This document shows positions 18,769-27,238 of a stretch of 64,000 nt of DNA, piece by piece; the first letter of the stretch is position 1, and each line of letters starts with the position of its first letter. Source of the stretch: Anaerostipes hadrus ATCC 29173 = JCM 17467 (GTDB lineage Bacteria; Bacillota; Clostridia; Lachnospirales; Lachnospiraceae); the NCBI RefSeq assembly GCF_030296915.1, contig NZ_AP028031.1:1359501-1423500 (forward strand), written 5' to 3'. Position numbers and translations under genes: made by a program. Under the pieces are notes generated by a model that did no database searches, was not told the origin of the DNA, and saw nothing but the letters and a program-made list of their open reading frames with translations.

Positions 18769-19503
18769 CTAAGTACATTCTAATAACCATTTGACAGCTT
18801 TCGCTAATCTCTTTTGGGCATCAGCAAAATGCCCGCCGCTGTTAAATTCTAATGTTGTATGCTTCACCTTAGGATCATTGCGCAAAATTCGTTCCTGTGT
18901 TCTAGTTCGATCTCCAACTCTTGCCATGACCGGATTCTTTGTTTTTTCTTCTTTTCCTCCAAGGCTTAAGTAGATATTGCTTTCATGCTTTATTTGATGA
19001 TGCAACACATATTCATCCCATTGTTCGAACCATAAAGAACCGGAGCAGCTTGCAATTGCCGAGAAGATATCCGTTTCATATGCTGTCCATAGAGCAAACA
19101 ATCCTGCAAGGGAATATCCGATCAGATAAATTTCTCTGTCTACCCCGTAATCTGCTTTTAATTTCGGAATCAAATCATTCATTAACCATTGTAAAGTCTT
19201 TGGACCATTTCCTTTGAAATCATCATCTCCGAAGGCAGCAGGTGACTTCCATGGAGAAAAATCACCATTCCAATCTATTACCTGAAATGCACAGAAAAGA
19301 AAATCCTGATCATTGACTGTCTCCATCAGACAATCCCACATATGTGCTATTTCATTTCCACGATGAGGATACATTCCCCATAAAATGATCGGACCGCCGG
19401 AACCATTTTGCTCTATATAACATGTTTTCTGTCTTATCTGTAATTTCTGCATAAATACATTCATCTCCATAAGTTTTTCTGCTTTTAATGGATTTATTTT
19501 CAT
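18769..19503 (-). CDS. Alpha/beta hydrolase, esterase-like
   Basis: This 244-aa protein has the nucleophile elbow GYSLAG (near residue 149) in IYLIGYSLAGLFALW and a late His in NSGGHF, consistent with a serine esterase of the EsD/IroE-like type. The first acidic residue of the triad cannot be fixed by eye. No signal peptide is visible, so it should act in the cytoplasm. It sits between a hypothetical gene (10 bp) and a methyltransferase gene (12 bp) in a probable operon. Confidence 0.75.
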   Translation of the reverse strand: MKINPLKAEKLMEMNVFMQKLQIRQKTCYIEQNGSGGPIILWGMYPHRGNEIAHMWDCLMETVNDQDFLFCAFQVIDWNGDFSPWKSPAAFGDDDFKGNGPKTLQWLMNDLIPKLKADYGVDREIYLIGYSLAGLFALWTAYETDIFSAIASCSGSLWFEQWDEYVLHHQIKHESNIYLSLGGKEEKTKNPVMARVGDRTRTQERILRNDPKVKHTTLEFNSGGHFADAQKRLAKAVKWLLECT

Positions 19504-19513
19504 GACTTTTGGC

Positions 19514-19876
19514 TTATTCCCTAGTTGTAGAATCCTCCAGTTCTTCTAACGCGTCCATATAATTATCCATCCATTCCATCTGCCATTGTCTGGGGTCTGT
19601 TTCTGATATCTGGCTTAACGGATCGATTTCGTCAAACATTCCAAGATTCTCTGCCATATCTAGCGGAAACAAAGTTTCATCTGGACCGATTATTACTTGA
19701 TCTCCAATCCCTAGATTCCTATCATAAGCTGTTAATTCTTCCATTGAAATCTCTTCTGGTTCATCTATAGAATCTTCTTTTACATAAAAAGTTAACATTG
19801 GAATTTCTGCTTCTTCTGCTTCTATTTTTATGATCGTATAAATTGGTATTTCATTCATTGTTTGTAATTCAATCAT
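19514..19876 (-). CDS. Hypothetical acidic protein
   Basis: I do not recognise this 120-aa protein. It is strongly acidic, with a beta-rich N-terminal half (IPIYTIIKIEAEEAEIPMLT) and a C-terminal acidic helix rich in Trp and Met. The start ATG 19876 overlaps the stop of the deformylase-like gene as ATGA, so the two are translationally coupled. Confidence 0.65.
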   Translation of the reverse strand: MIELQTMNEIPIYTIIKIEAEEAEIPMLTFYVKEDSIDEPEEISMEELTAYDRNLGIGDQVIIGPDETLFPLDMAENLGMFDEIDPLSQISETDPRQWQMEWMDNYMDALEELEDSTTRE

Positions 19877-20283
19877 ATCACAATCCCCTTGCAATGATCA
19901 ATTTCATGCTGTATGATCTGTGCTGTCCATCCAGAATATTTTCCATGCTGTTCTTTAAAATCCTGGTCCAGATAATCTACTTCTATCTCCTTATATCTCT
20001 TACAAGGTCTCACTCCATCCAAAGATAAACATCCTTCTTCTGTCTCAAATACGCCTGATTTCTTTGTGATCTTTGGATTGATCATTGCAAACTGAAATGG
20101 CCCAACTGCTACTACGATAATGTTCTTTTTAACGCCAATCATATTTGCTGCCATTCCAACACAATGATCCAAATTAGCTCTTAGTGTGTCTAACAGATCA
20201 ACTACTACCTGCTGATCTGCTTTTGTTGCATCTGTTGATTTCTGTGCTAGAAACAATGGATCTTTCATTATATCTTTTATCAT
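19873..20283 (-). CDS. Peptide deformylase-like protein with altered motif I
   Basis: This 136-aa member of the peptide deformylase family has the metal motifs EGCLSL (Cys near residue 86) and QHEIDHCKG (HExxH). Motif I, normally GxGLAAxQ, reads VGMAANMIG here, so the conserved Gln is Met. Such short variants occur in clostridia beside a normal Def elsewhere in the genome. It may deformylate nascent proteins or have another role; the change at the oxyanion-stabilising Gln makes normal kinetics doubtful. Coupled to the acidic protein gene that follows. Confidence 0.8.
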   Translation of the reverse strand: MIKDIMKDPLFLAQKSTDATKADQQVVVDLLDTLRANLDHCVGMAANMIGVKKNIIVVAVGPFQFAMINPKITKKSGVFETEEGCLSLDGVRPCKRYKEIEVDYLDQDFKEQHGKYSGWTAQIIQHEIDHCKGIVI

Positions 20284-20379
20284 TTTATTTTAACTCCTTT
20301 ATTTCCTTTAAAAATTCTTCTGTAGAAATATATAAATTTTCTAATATTGGTATCAAATATTTAGATGGCCTAAGTCTGT

Positions 20380-20982
20380 CTACTGCCCAATCTCAAAAAT
20401 CATAATGCGTTCTCTTTCACTATTTCCACCAAACAAATCGGAACAATCAATTTCATCGGTAAACATCATCTCATCCACCGTCATCAGATATGTAAGATAT
20501 TCGTCGGATGGATAATAGAAGAAACATAAAATCTGTCTTGGATGTTCATAGTATGCTTCCATGATCCTTGCCATCACTTTTCTCAAAATCTCTACGGAAA
20601 ATGGATTAAAAAAATAGATGCGGTCTATCTGTTCTGGGAGTTGAAATTCTTCTGCATTCGCTAATGAAAATGATACCCTCTCTTTCGATACGGCTTCTTT
20701 CTTATTTTCCATTACTTTCTCATAAATGCGTTCGTCATATTCAACTCCGAGGCAACGGCATCTTGTCTGGTAGGATAAGAAAAAGTCTACCCTTCCTTTA
20801 CCACAGCCATAATCTAAGAGCATATTGTTCTTCCTTATAAGTCCTGTATTTGCTAATCGTTGCAGTACAGAATATGGAGTTGGTTCGTATGGATAGCGGT
20901 ATTGATCGGATTGAGAGTCGTCTCTGCCCATGGTTTTGATGTGCAATAGTTTGTCCCATTTGTTGTCTTGTGTATCGTTCAT
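20380..20982 (-). CDS. SAM-dependent methyltransferase
   Basis: This 200-aa class I methyltransferase has motif I as NMLLDYGCGKGRVDFFLS near residues 53-70, an acidic LGVEYDE after strand 2, and a YFFNPF motif near residue 124 where catalytic loops of N-methyltransferases often lie. The substrate is not identifiable. Its C-terminal coding sequence (FGGNSERERIMIF) recurs in degenerate form at 21586-21632, showing a past duplication in this region. Confidence 0.78.
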   Translation of the reverse strand: MNDTQDNKWDKLLHIKTMGRDDSQSDQYRYPYEPTPYSVLQRLANTGLIRKNNMLLDYGCGKGRVDFFLSYQTRCRCLGVEYDERIYEKVMENKKEAVSKERVSFSLANAEEFQLPEQIDRIYFFNPFSVEILRKVMARIMEAYYEHPRQILCFFYYPSDEYLTYLMTVDEMMFTDEIDCSDLFGGNSERERIMIFEIGQ

Positions 20983-21024
20983 AAATTGATATTCCTGCCT
21001 TCCTGTTTCAATTATTGCAACAAT

Positions 21025-21063
21025 CTAAAAGACTCAGAAGTCCATGGTCCCTGAGTCTTTTAG
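21025..21063. terminator. Bidirectional terminator hairpin
   Basis: A 13-bp perfect stem (CTAAAAGACTCAG with CTGAGTCTTTTAG) with A/T flanks lies between the zinc-ribbon gene and the methyltransferase gene. The core and loop closely resemble the hairpin at 15700-15726. Confidence 0.75.
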
Positions 21064-21074
21064 AAAATACATTT

Positions 21075-21344
21075 TTAAATCCAATTGCAGTCTCCACCCG
21101 TGATAGCAAGGCTTAGTAAAGCATCCATCTTTTCGACTTCTTCTTCACCCTCGATTTTCTGAAGTAACTGCGCAGTATCTAAAATATCTTCCATACTTTC
21201 ATCTGGTCCAATCTCATAGTCAATCTCTGCCTCACAGTCTGGACATGGAATCTTCTCCATCGTCTGTAATGAGAGGAATCTATTCCCACATTTTTTGCAT
21301 TCATAATATCCGCATTTTTTTGTTCCATCTGGTACATAATACAT
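21075..21344 (-). CDS. Zinc-ribbon small protein
   Basis: This 89-aa protein has two CxxC knuckles, CKKC (16-19) and CPDC (34-37), which should hold one zinc, followed by an acidic helical tail. Function is unknown; such proteins often bind nucleic acid or act as metal chaperones. The first codons and ribosome-binding region (21328-21358) are repeated at 22581-22611, without the rest of the gene. Confidence 0.7.
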   Translation of the reverse strand: MYYVPDGTKKCGYYECKKCGNRFLSLQTMEKIPCPDCEAEIDYEIGPDESMEDILDTAQLLQKIEGEEEVEKMDALLSLAITGGDCNWI

Positions 21345-21405
21345 TGTTCCTATCTCCTTTTTTGCTTTATTATCACATATTATACATCTAATCTGGTCTG
21401 TTGTC

Positions 21406-21632
21406 TTAGTTTTTTTGTGAGATCACAAGCCCAATAAGGATTAATACAGTTCCAATGATAGAAATCACTGTTATTTTTTCATGTAAGATCAACACGGAAA
21501 GTATTACAGTTACAACATGGGATACGTAAATATAGATACTTGTCTTGATTGCGCCAATCCATTTTGTCGAAAGATTCCATAACAAAAATTATAATACGTT
21601 CTCTCTCACTATTTCCACCGAATTTCTTGAAA
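21406..21632 (-). pseudogene. Fragments of a second DMT/EamA transporter and of a methyltransferase
   Basis: From 21576 down to a stop at 21406 the minus strand encodes STKWIGAIKTSIYIYVSHVV and then a last EamA helix ending LILIGLVISQKN, the C-terminus of a DMT transporter whose body is gone. Just before it (about 21586-21632) lies KKFGGNSERERIIIFVM, a copy of the last residues of the 20380-20982 methyltransferase, in another frame. The stretch is therefore gene debris left by duplication and deletion. It cannot encode a working product. Confidence 0.8.
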
Positions 21633-21711
21633 AATAGAATATTCATGCTAAAATAAATGATTGAATTATGGAATCATTATAAATGAAACAATCGTCAAAG
21701 AAGGTAGTATT

Positions 21712-22554
21712 ATGAAATCAAAACTTAAAAATTTTTCCTTACTTACAATCAGCACACTCATTATGGCTGTCGGAATTTACTTCTTTAAATTTACAAACAA
21801 TTTCACATTTGGTGGTATCACAGGTATTGCCGTTTTAGTTGCAAAATTCCTTCCTATTTCTGCCAGTGATTTTTCTTTTGTTGTGAATATTTTATTGCTG
21901 ATCATTGGATGGATCGTCTTAGGTAAAAGCTTTGCTGAAAAAACAGCTTACAGCACGATTCTTTTATCTGTAAGTTTATCTCTTTTAGAGCGAATTTATC
22001 CTATGAGTCATCCACTTACCAATGAGCCATTATTAGAGTTGATCTTTGCAATCTTATTGCCAGCGCTTGGTTCAGCAATCTTATTTAATATTGGAGCTTC
22101 TAGTGGTGGTACAGACGTTATCGCTATGATTCTTAAAAAATATACAAGTGTAGATATCGGAAAGGGCTTAATGATCTCTGATCTTATCTTTACTCTCGTA
22201 GGATTCCTAGTGTTTAACGTCAAAACAGGACTTTATTCTTTGTTTGGTCTGATCATGCGTTCTGCGTTGATCGATAACTTTATTGAAAGTTTTAACCGTT
22301 CTAAATACTTTCATGTTGTAACTTCCAATGCAACATGTATTTGTGATTTTATCCAAAATGATCTACAGCGCGGAGCAACCATTGTGAATGCGACCGGAGC
22401 CTTTACAGGGGATGACAAATATATTATCCTGACGGTTCTTAGTCCTTCGCAGGCAGTGAAACTTCGAAACTTTATCAAAGAACATGATCCAAAAGCTTTT
22501 CTTTTAGTTTCTAATACAAGTGAGATTATCGGAAAAGGCTTCCATTCTGTCTAG
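21712..22554 (+). CDS. YitT family membrane protein
   Basis: This 280-aa protein has five or six hydrophobic helices in the first 190 residues (YitT_membrane domain), including SGGTDVIAMIL, and a C-terminal DUF2179 domain with GATIVNATGAFTGDDK. The function of the family is unsettled. Start ATG 21712 follows GAAGGTAG; an earlier TTG at 21661 is unsupported. A hairpin terminator overlaps its end. Confidence 0.88.
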   Translation: MKSKLKNFSLLTISTLIMAVGIYFFKFTNNFTFGGITGIAVLVAKFLPISASDFSFVVNILLLIIGWIVLGKSFAEKTAYSTILLSVSLSLLERIYPMSHPLTNEPLLELIFAILLPALGSAILFNIGASSGGTDVIAMILKKYTSVDIGKGLMISDLIFTLVGFLVFNVKTGLYSLFGLIMRSALIDNFIESFNRSKYFHVVTSNATCICDFIQNDLQRGATIVNATGAFTGDDKYIILTVLSPSQAVKLRNFIKEHDPKAFLLVSNTSEIIGKGFHSV

Positions 22555-22569
22555 GATGGACAGCCTTTT
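22533..22569 (+). terminator. Intrinsic terminator overlapping the yitT-family stop
   Basis: AAAAGGCT (22533-22540) pairs with AGCCTTTT (22562-22569); the loop contains the stop codon and a smaller ATCC/GGAT pairing. Confidence 0.65.
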
Positions 22570-22580
22570 CTCTGCCTTCT

Positions 22581-22611
22581 TCTGGTACATAATACATTGT
22601 TCCTATCTCCT
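22581..22611. repeat. 31-bp direct repeat of the zinc-ribbon gene start
   Basis: The 31 bases starting TCTGGTACATAATACATTGT match 21328-21358 exactly and cover the ribosome-binding site and first codons (MYYVP, minus strand) of the zinc-ribbon gene. An upstream ATTATCACATA motif is also shared. No intact gene follows, so this is a relic of a duplication that brackets the YitT gene. Confidence 0.75.
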
Positions 22612-22694
22612 CGTATAATATCTTTTATTGGATTTATTTTACAAAATATTTTTCTTAAATTATCACATACTAAGAAACGAGGAGGTTTCAATGC

Positions 22695-22886
22695 ATGAAT
22701 AATAAGAAGAAACGAGAACTTACAAACGAAGAAATTGATGAAAATATCTTCGGAATGTGCAATATTTGTTCTACCACGGATTGTACTGGATTGATCCAGG
22801 TTGTTCCAAGAACAGAAGCCGAGCTTGAATCTTACGAAGAATTGTACCCCTTCCGACCACCGTTTTTACCTCGTGATGATGATTAA
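22695..22886 (+). CDS. Small cysteine-containing protein, function unknown
   Basis: This 63-aa protein has a lysine/glutamate-rich N-terminus, a CNIC...C cluster (Cys 22, 25 and 31) that may bind metal, and an acidic Pro-rich tail ending PRDDD. A strong GAGGAGG ribosome-binding site precedes it. The end of the gene pairs with the sequence behind the stop (GATGATGA/TCATCATC, 22873-22894) as a small hairpin. Not recognised. Confidence 0.6.
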   Translation: MNNKKKRELTNEEIDENIFGMCNICSTTDCTGLIQVVPRTEAELESYEELYPFRPPFLPRDDD

Positions 22887-22907
22887 GTCATCATCCGTTT
22901 TCTCCTG

Positions 22908-22952
22908 TAACAAGATCTTATGGCCTGTTATGACTATAAGGTCTTGTTTCAA
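22908..22952. terminator. Terminator-like hairpin between convergent small genes
   Basis: AACAAGATCTTAT pairs with ATAAGGTCTTGTT (one G-T wobble) around a 19-base loop, followed by TTTC on the plus strand. Confidence 0.55.
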
Positions 22953-22967
22953 TGTCCACTTTCTCTT

Positions 22968-23222
22968 CTAATTAGTCTGACAAAAAATATTATCTCTTAT
23001 TGATTCTAACATAATTGTTTGTGGTGTAGCATCATAATTTTCATCCATCCAAGCTACAGACTCGTCGTCCAAATAATCCATGAAATCAATATATGTATTC
23101 TCATCATCCATTTCGAAAATTCCTTCTTTCTCAAAGCTCAAAACTCTATGAATCAGCTTATTATCAGGATACGTCTTTTTAAGAAATTCAATTTGCTCTT
23201 TTTTTAGTTTAAATTTTATCAT
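22968..23222 (-). CDS. Hypothetical acidic small protein
   Basis: I do not recognise this 84-aa protein. The N-terminus is lysine-rich and helical (IKFKLKKEQIEFLKKTY), the rest strongly acidic (FEMDDENTYIDFMDYLDDES). Start ATG 23222 lies behind AGGAAGAAG; a longer version with three more residues is possible. It is 36 bp downstream of the ArsC-like gene. Confidence 0.6.
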   Translation of the reverse strand: MIKFKLKKEQIEFLKKTYPDNKLIHRVLSFEKEGIFEMDDENTYIDFMDYLDDESVAWMDENYDATPQTIMLESIRDNIFCQTN

Positions 23223-23258
23223 ACTTATCACTTCTTCCTTTTAAAATTTCTCAAATAA

Positions 23259-23600
23259 TCAATTCCACTTTTTCCAAACATCTGGTTGATATCCTAGTGT
23301 TGATTGCTTTCCATTTCGAACAACTGGTGTCTTGATGACTTGTGGATTTTCTAATACTTTTTCAAGTTTATCTTCATTGGCAATATATTTGATCAGTGCA
23401 AGCAAGTTCTGATCTTTGCCTTCCCAATTGATCATATGATCTAAACCACCATTTGCCTGAGCTACTGAATTGAATTCGCCTTTGCTCATGCCTTTTTTCT
23501 TCATATCAACAAACTGATATTTGATTCCACGTTCTTTGAAAAAACGTTCTGCTTTCTTTGTTTCGTTGCATTTTTTTGTTCCAAATATTTGTATGTTCAT
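23259..23600 (-). CDS. ArsC/Spx-family thioredoxin-fold protein
   Basis: This 113-aa protein of the arsenate reductase (ArsC)/Spx family has the active-site loop GTKKCNETKKAERFF (single Cys at residue 11) and the cis-Pro region IKTPVVRNGK. It lacks the CxxC of Spx regulators. It also lacks the full Arg triad of true arsenate reductases as far as I can see, so its substrate is uncertain; many clostridial members are of unknown function. No arsenic-resistance genes are nearby. Confidence 0.8.
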   Translation of the reverse strand: MNIQIFGTKKCNETKKAERFFKERGIKYQFVDMKKKGMSKGEFNSVAQANGGLDHMINWEGKDQNLLALIKYIANEDKLEKVLENPQVIKTPVVRNGKQSTLGYQPDVWKKWN

Positions 23601-23761
23601 GCTGGTTTAAAATCCTCCATTTAGATATGCTCTAGTTTCTTTATCTCATTCATCATTAAGCGCTACAGCCTGCATTTTGCAACTTTTTGACTTCATCTTT
23701 GTATTCAGATTTCACAAGGTTTCAATTCAGGAATGCTTAAGTTACAAAACAGCTTTCTCAT

Positions 23762-24832
23762 CTAATCAGCTTTTATTACACCAGTAAAATGTGATTCAAC
23801 AATTCTATCCATCTGTGCTGCAATCTCTACAAATGGCAAATTCAGATCAAGTGTCTTAACACTTATTTGACTGCCATGCATCTGATACACATTATCAGGC
23901 TGGATTTCTTCTTCCGTCTTGGCATAAAGAAGCATTCCTGAAACTGTATTATCTTCTTCTCCAAATTGATAGCTTCGATTTTTTACATAGGTAAAAATCT
24001 GATACAAATTGTTTGAATGAAGCGTATGTTTATCAAAATGGACCTGTGTAGTGTGATTGTAATATTTCGCATCAATGATAAGCACTGTATTGCCACGTTG
24101 CAAGTGAATATCAGTTTGCATAACCGGCAGCATCGTTCCAACACCATCGTCTAGTGCCCACGGAATCTGCGATGCACTAACAGACAATTCTGGATAATGT
24201 CTGCTGTAATATTCCAGAATAAATTTTTCATACAAACTGCACATACGCTGCTCGTCTACAAAGGATGCTAATCTATAGTTACCTGCATCTGTTGTGATCA
24301 GCATTCCTTCAATAGTCAACTGACAAATACTAACTAACATTCTATATGTTTGATTATTACGCTGAAAACGAATCGATGACCATTTAATTTCTGTAGGTTC
24401 TATAGAATCTACATTCGAAAAATACGACATTTTCTTCTTCAGATCATCTTTGTATTTTGCTTTTACTTTGCCGTTTCGCAAAAGAAGCATGACTGTTGTC
24501 TTCAAGATTTGATTCAACATGTTATTTTCTGAAAGCTCATCAAAATCACAGGTAAGTACTTGTTTATGCAGCAGTTTATTTTTAATTGTACCGGGCATAT
24601 TTATTTTACCACGCATAACCGTCAGCTCTTCCTGATGGCTTATATATTCTCTGTAAAGTCCCTGCTTCAACTGCATCCCTATGCCCTTGGCAAGGATTGC
24701 AGCCAGCAGATTATACATCTCGTCAAAAGATTCTACTGCAACATCATCATATGTCTCTTGCTTCAGTGTCTGAAAAGCATAGGAAAGCATATGGTAAATA
24801 TTATTGATCAGAATACTCTTGTCCTTTGTCAT
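23762..24832 (-). CDS. mcrC: McrC-like subunit of a type IV McrBC restriction system
   Basis: This 356-aa McrC partner carries the nuclease: the late PD-(D/E)xK signature is visible as VMQTDIHL followed by VLIIDAKYY (Asp near 240, then DAK near 254). An N-terminal DNA-binding beta region precedes it. Its start overlaps the mcrB stop as ATGA, typical of mcrBC. With McrB it cleaves DNA that carries modified bases, usually from phage. Homology is to the McrC family as a whole; modification specificity cannot be read from the sequence. Confidence 0.93.
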   Translation of the reverse strand: MTKDKSILINNIYHMLSYAFQTLKQETYDDVAVESFDEMYNLLAAILAKGIGMQLKQGLYREYISHQEELTVMRGKINMPGTIKNKLLHKQVLTCDFDELSENNMLNQILKTTVMLLLRNGKVKAKYKDDLKKKMSYFSNVDSIEPTEIKWSSIRFQRNNQTYRMLVSICQLTIEGMLITTDAGNYRLASFVDEQRMCSLYEKFILEYYSRHYPELSVSASQIPWALDDGVGTMLPVMQTDIHLQRGNTVLIIDAKYYNHTTQVHFDKHTLHSNNLYQIFTYVKNRSYQFGEEDNTVSGMLLYAKTEEEIQPDNVYQMHGSQISVKTLDLNLPFVEIAAQMDRIVESHFTGVIKAD

Positions 24833-26835
24833 TGAAATACCTCATGCAAAATATTCTCCCAACGCTGTAGTTTATCTGTATCATCAAACCAATACTCTGC
24901 TAACATTGGCAATATATCAAAATCAACTACATCTTGCATCCACTCATCCGTACATTCTTTCGTATTACAAAAATAACTATGTCCAATACAGAATCCTTTC
25001 CCTAGAGATTTGTCGTTTGCAATTTCTCTGTTCAGTTCCTTAATACGGTCAATCAACATATTGAATGTGTCATTTGCAAATGCTTCCTGATATTTAATAA
25101 ATCCTTCCGAATCAAATCCTGGTTCCATATCAAAGAAACTAAATCGGCGGCGAAGTGCATAATCAATCATTGCCAAACTTCTATCAGCAGTGTTCATCAT
25201 ACCAATGATATGTAGACGTTTTGGAACGGAAAAGCTGAGACCGTTATAGGCTAATGTTGTCTTTGTCTCTCGATAGTCAGCCTCAATCAACATCAGTAAT
25301 TCACCAAAGATTTTACTCATATTGCCTCGGTTAATCTCATCAATGATAAAGAAATAATCTTTATCTGGATGGTTCGCTGCTTTCTGACAGAATCTATAAA
25401 AAATTCCATACTTCAGTTCAAATCCATCCTCGACAGGCTTATACCCCATCATAAAATCTTCATAGGAATAATTCTGATGGAACTGTACAAACTCAATGCG
25501 GTCATCATCTTTCTCTCCCATTATCGAATAAGCCAGACGCTTAGCTGCATAAGTCTTTCCAACACCTGGTGCTCCCTGCAGAATAATGTTCTTCTTCCTT
25601 GTCAGAACAGCTACGAGACGATCGTATTTTGCTTCTGTCATGTAAACCTGATCTAAGAATTTTTCTTTCGAATACTCATCTTTATTTTCCTCAGCTGTTG
25701 GCACTGGATTTTCTTCACGGATCAAATCAATAATAAATTCGTATTCATCCTTTGTTAATTTAAATAGACTTCCCTGAATGATACTGAAATATTCCATTTT
25801 TTCCAGTTCAGGACAGGCTTTCAATGTTGCAAAATCAATTGGTGATGAGAGTCCTTCTAACTTTTCAAAATATATTCTCTCTCCATCCTGCTCTGCATTT
25901 ACACGAAATATAGCTACAATTTGTTTCACCGGAGTAGACTCATATCCAATCACCATATCTCCCGCCTTTGCATCAAGAAAGTTTTGGAAGATTCTACGCT
26001 TATTTCCATTGTCATTAAACAAAGTATAATTCTGAACTTCTCCCACTGGCATACTGGACATACTCCACATTTTTGGATTTGCATTCAAGAACCAATATTG
26101 CTGTCCATCATCTTCTTGAAACTGAGCATAAAGAGGAACATTTGTTGAATCTTCCTTGTTCCAATAACGAAAAATGAAAAAACCAACATCTATTGTAAGT
26201 GTCCGTAATTCAGGGTCAGCATAGCAAGTCGATGTGATCTGAGAATTTAGCAGATTTCTAAGCTCATCGTCCTGCTGTAATTCTGCACATATCTCATCAT
26301 ATAATGCCATGAAATTTCTAATATTATCTACATAAGCACCTTTCTTAAACCGATAGTCACTTTCAAGTTCCGATGAGACAGCTTTTACTTCACTGAATTT
26401 GTAGATATAATATTTGTCTGGATAGCGCAGCCACAAATATGCCATGATTGCATTTTCGTACTGATAGTGCTGCGCAGCTCCATTTGTATAGCGCTCCAAT
26501 AATGTATTGGAATTGTTTTTAAAATTAGCAATTCTCTCACATAAATCTTTACTCTCGTCATATAGTTCCATATACATTGAACGGACCGCTTCTGGTGCAG
26601 CCTCCGCAAAACCGGTAATCATTCCTGCTGGAAAATTACTCCTAGACGTAAGTAAATTATCAGTCTGAGCTAGAGATTTCTTAAGCATTTGTGCAAAATC
26701 AGCTGAATTAATATCCCAATTTTCCTGAAAGCATTGTACAGCTTCCCATTTGTATTTTTCGTTAGGCCACTGTTGCTGAACAAAAACTTTTTTGTATTCT
26801 GCCAGTATCTGTTTTAATCGAAATTTGTTGAACAT
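24829..26835 (-). CDS. mcrB: McrB-like AAA+ NTPase with EVE domain
   Basis: This 668-aa motor and sensor subunit has an N-terminal helical region (about 1-225), then an EVE/PUA-like domain (about 245-375, beginning QYWFLNANPKMWS), and the McrB AAA+ domain: Walker A GAPGVGKT (421-428), Walker B FFIIDEINRGN, and the family motif MMNTADRSLAMIDYALRRRF. EVE domains read modified cytosines or related bases, which fits type IV restriction. The gene is first in the mcrBC operon, behind AAAGGTGGTG. Confidence 0.94.
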   Translation of the reverse strand: MFNKFRLKQILAEYKKVFVQQQWPNEKYKWEAVQCFQENWDINSADFAQMLKKSLAQTDNLLTSRSNFPAGMITGFAEAAPEAVRSMYMELYDESKDLCERIANFKNNSNTLLERYTNGAAQHYQYENAIMAYLWLRYPDKYYIYKFSEVKAVSSELESDYRFKKGAYVDNIRNFMALYDEICAELQQDDELRNLLNSQITSTCYADPELRTLTIDVGFFIFRYWNKEDSTNVPLYAQFQEDDGQQYWFLNANPKMWSMSSMPVGEVQNYTLFNDNGNKRRIFQNFLDAKAGDMVIGYESTPVKQIVAIFRVNAEQDGERIYFEKLEGLSSPIDFATLKACPELEKMEYFSIIQGSLFKLTKDEYEFIIDLIREENPVPTAEENKDEYSKEKFLDQVYMTEAKYDRLVAVLTRKKNIILQGAPGVGKTYAAKRLAYSIMGEKDDDRIEFVQFHQNYSYEDFMMGYKPVEDGFELKYGIFYRFCQKAANHPDKDYFFIIDEINRGNMSKIFGELLMLIEADYRETKTTLAYNGLSFSVPKRLHIIGMMNTADRSLAMIDYALRRRFSFFDMEPGFDSEGFIKYQEAFANDTFNMLIDRIKELNREIANDKSLGKGFCIGHSYFCNTKECTDEWMQDVVDFDILPMLAEYWFDDTDKLQRWENILHEVFQ

Positions 26836-27238
26836 TGTTATTCACCACCTTTGTAATGATTGTTTGAAACTTTTATAGGTCTTTTTCATGATTTGGCAAG
26901 ATCTCAGAAGCCCTAAGTTATACACCCTGCATATCTCTGTTAAAGGAGATATATCTTTTAATTTTCTGATCTTATGTTAAAATGTATACTAGTTCTTCAA
27001 TTTTTTTAATAATTCAAACTTAATGTTACAATTTACTTTATAGACTGTTTTCTTAATACCTACGGGATCTTATGTAAACTGTGTGAGGCAACTAAACTTG
27101 TTTGAGTATTTATACGATCATCTCCTATCCAAGTACAAAAAGTTAAGTATTTAACTTTTTTGACTTTTTATATTTTGTATAGGATAATGCTAGAAGAGTA
27201 ATTTTAATAAAAAAGGGACGTGCTATTGTGCGTTTACA
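26836..27238. other. 403-bp AT-rich intergenic region with imperfect palindrome
   Basis: No gene is visible. The only structure is a long imperfect inverted repeat at 27123-27184: outer arms beginning TCCTATCCAAGTACAAAAAG and ending TTTTGTATAGGA, with an inner hairpin AAAAAGTTAA/TTAACTTTTT (27137-27161). It may terminate transcription leaving the beta-helix gene or mark an island junction. The mcrB promoter must lie in 26840-27050, but I cannot pick a convincing pair of boxes. Confidence 0.5.

Noticed and set aside
23601..23761. Short frame ending SEYKDEVKKLQNAGCSA on the minus strand
   Set aside because: It reads like a gene tail but is only about 20 codons long with a stop just before it; not enough to call.
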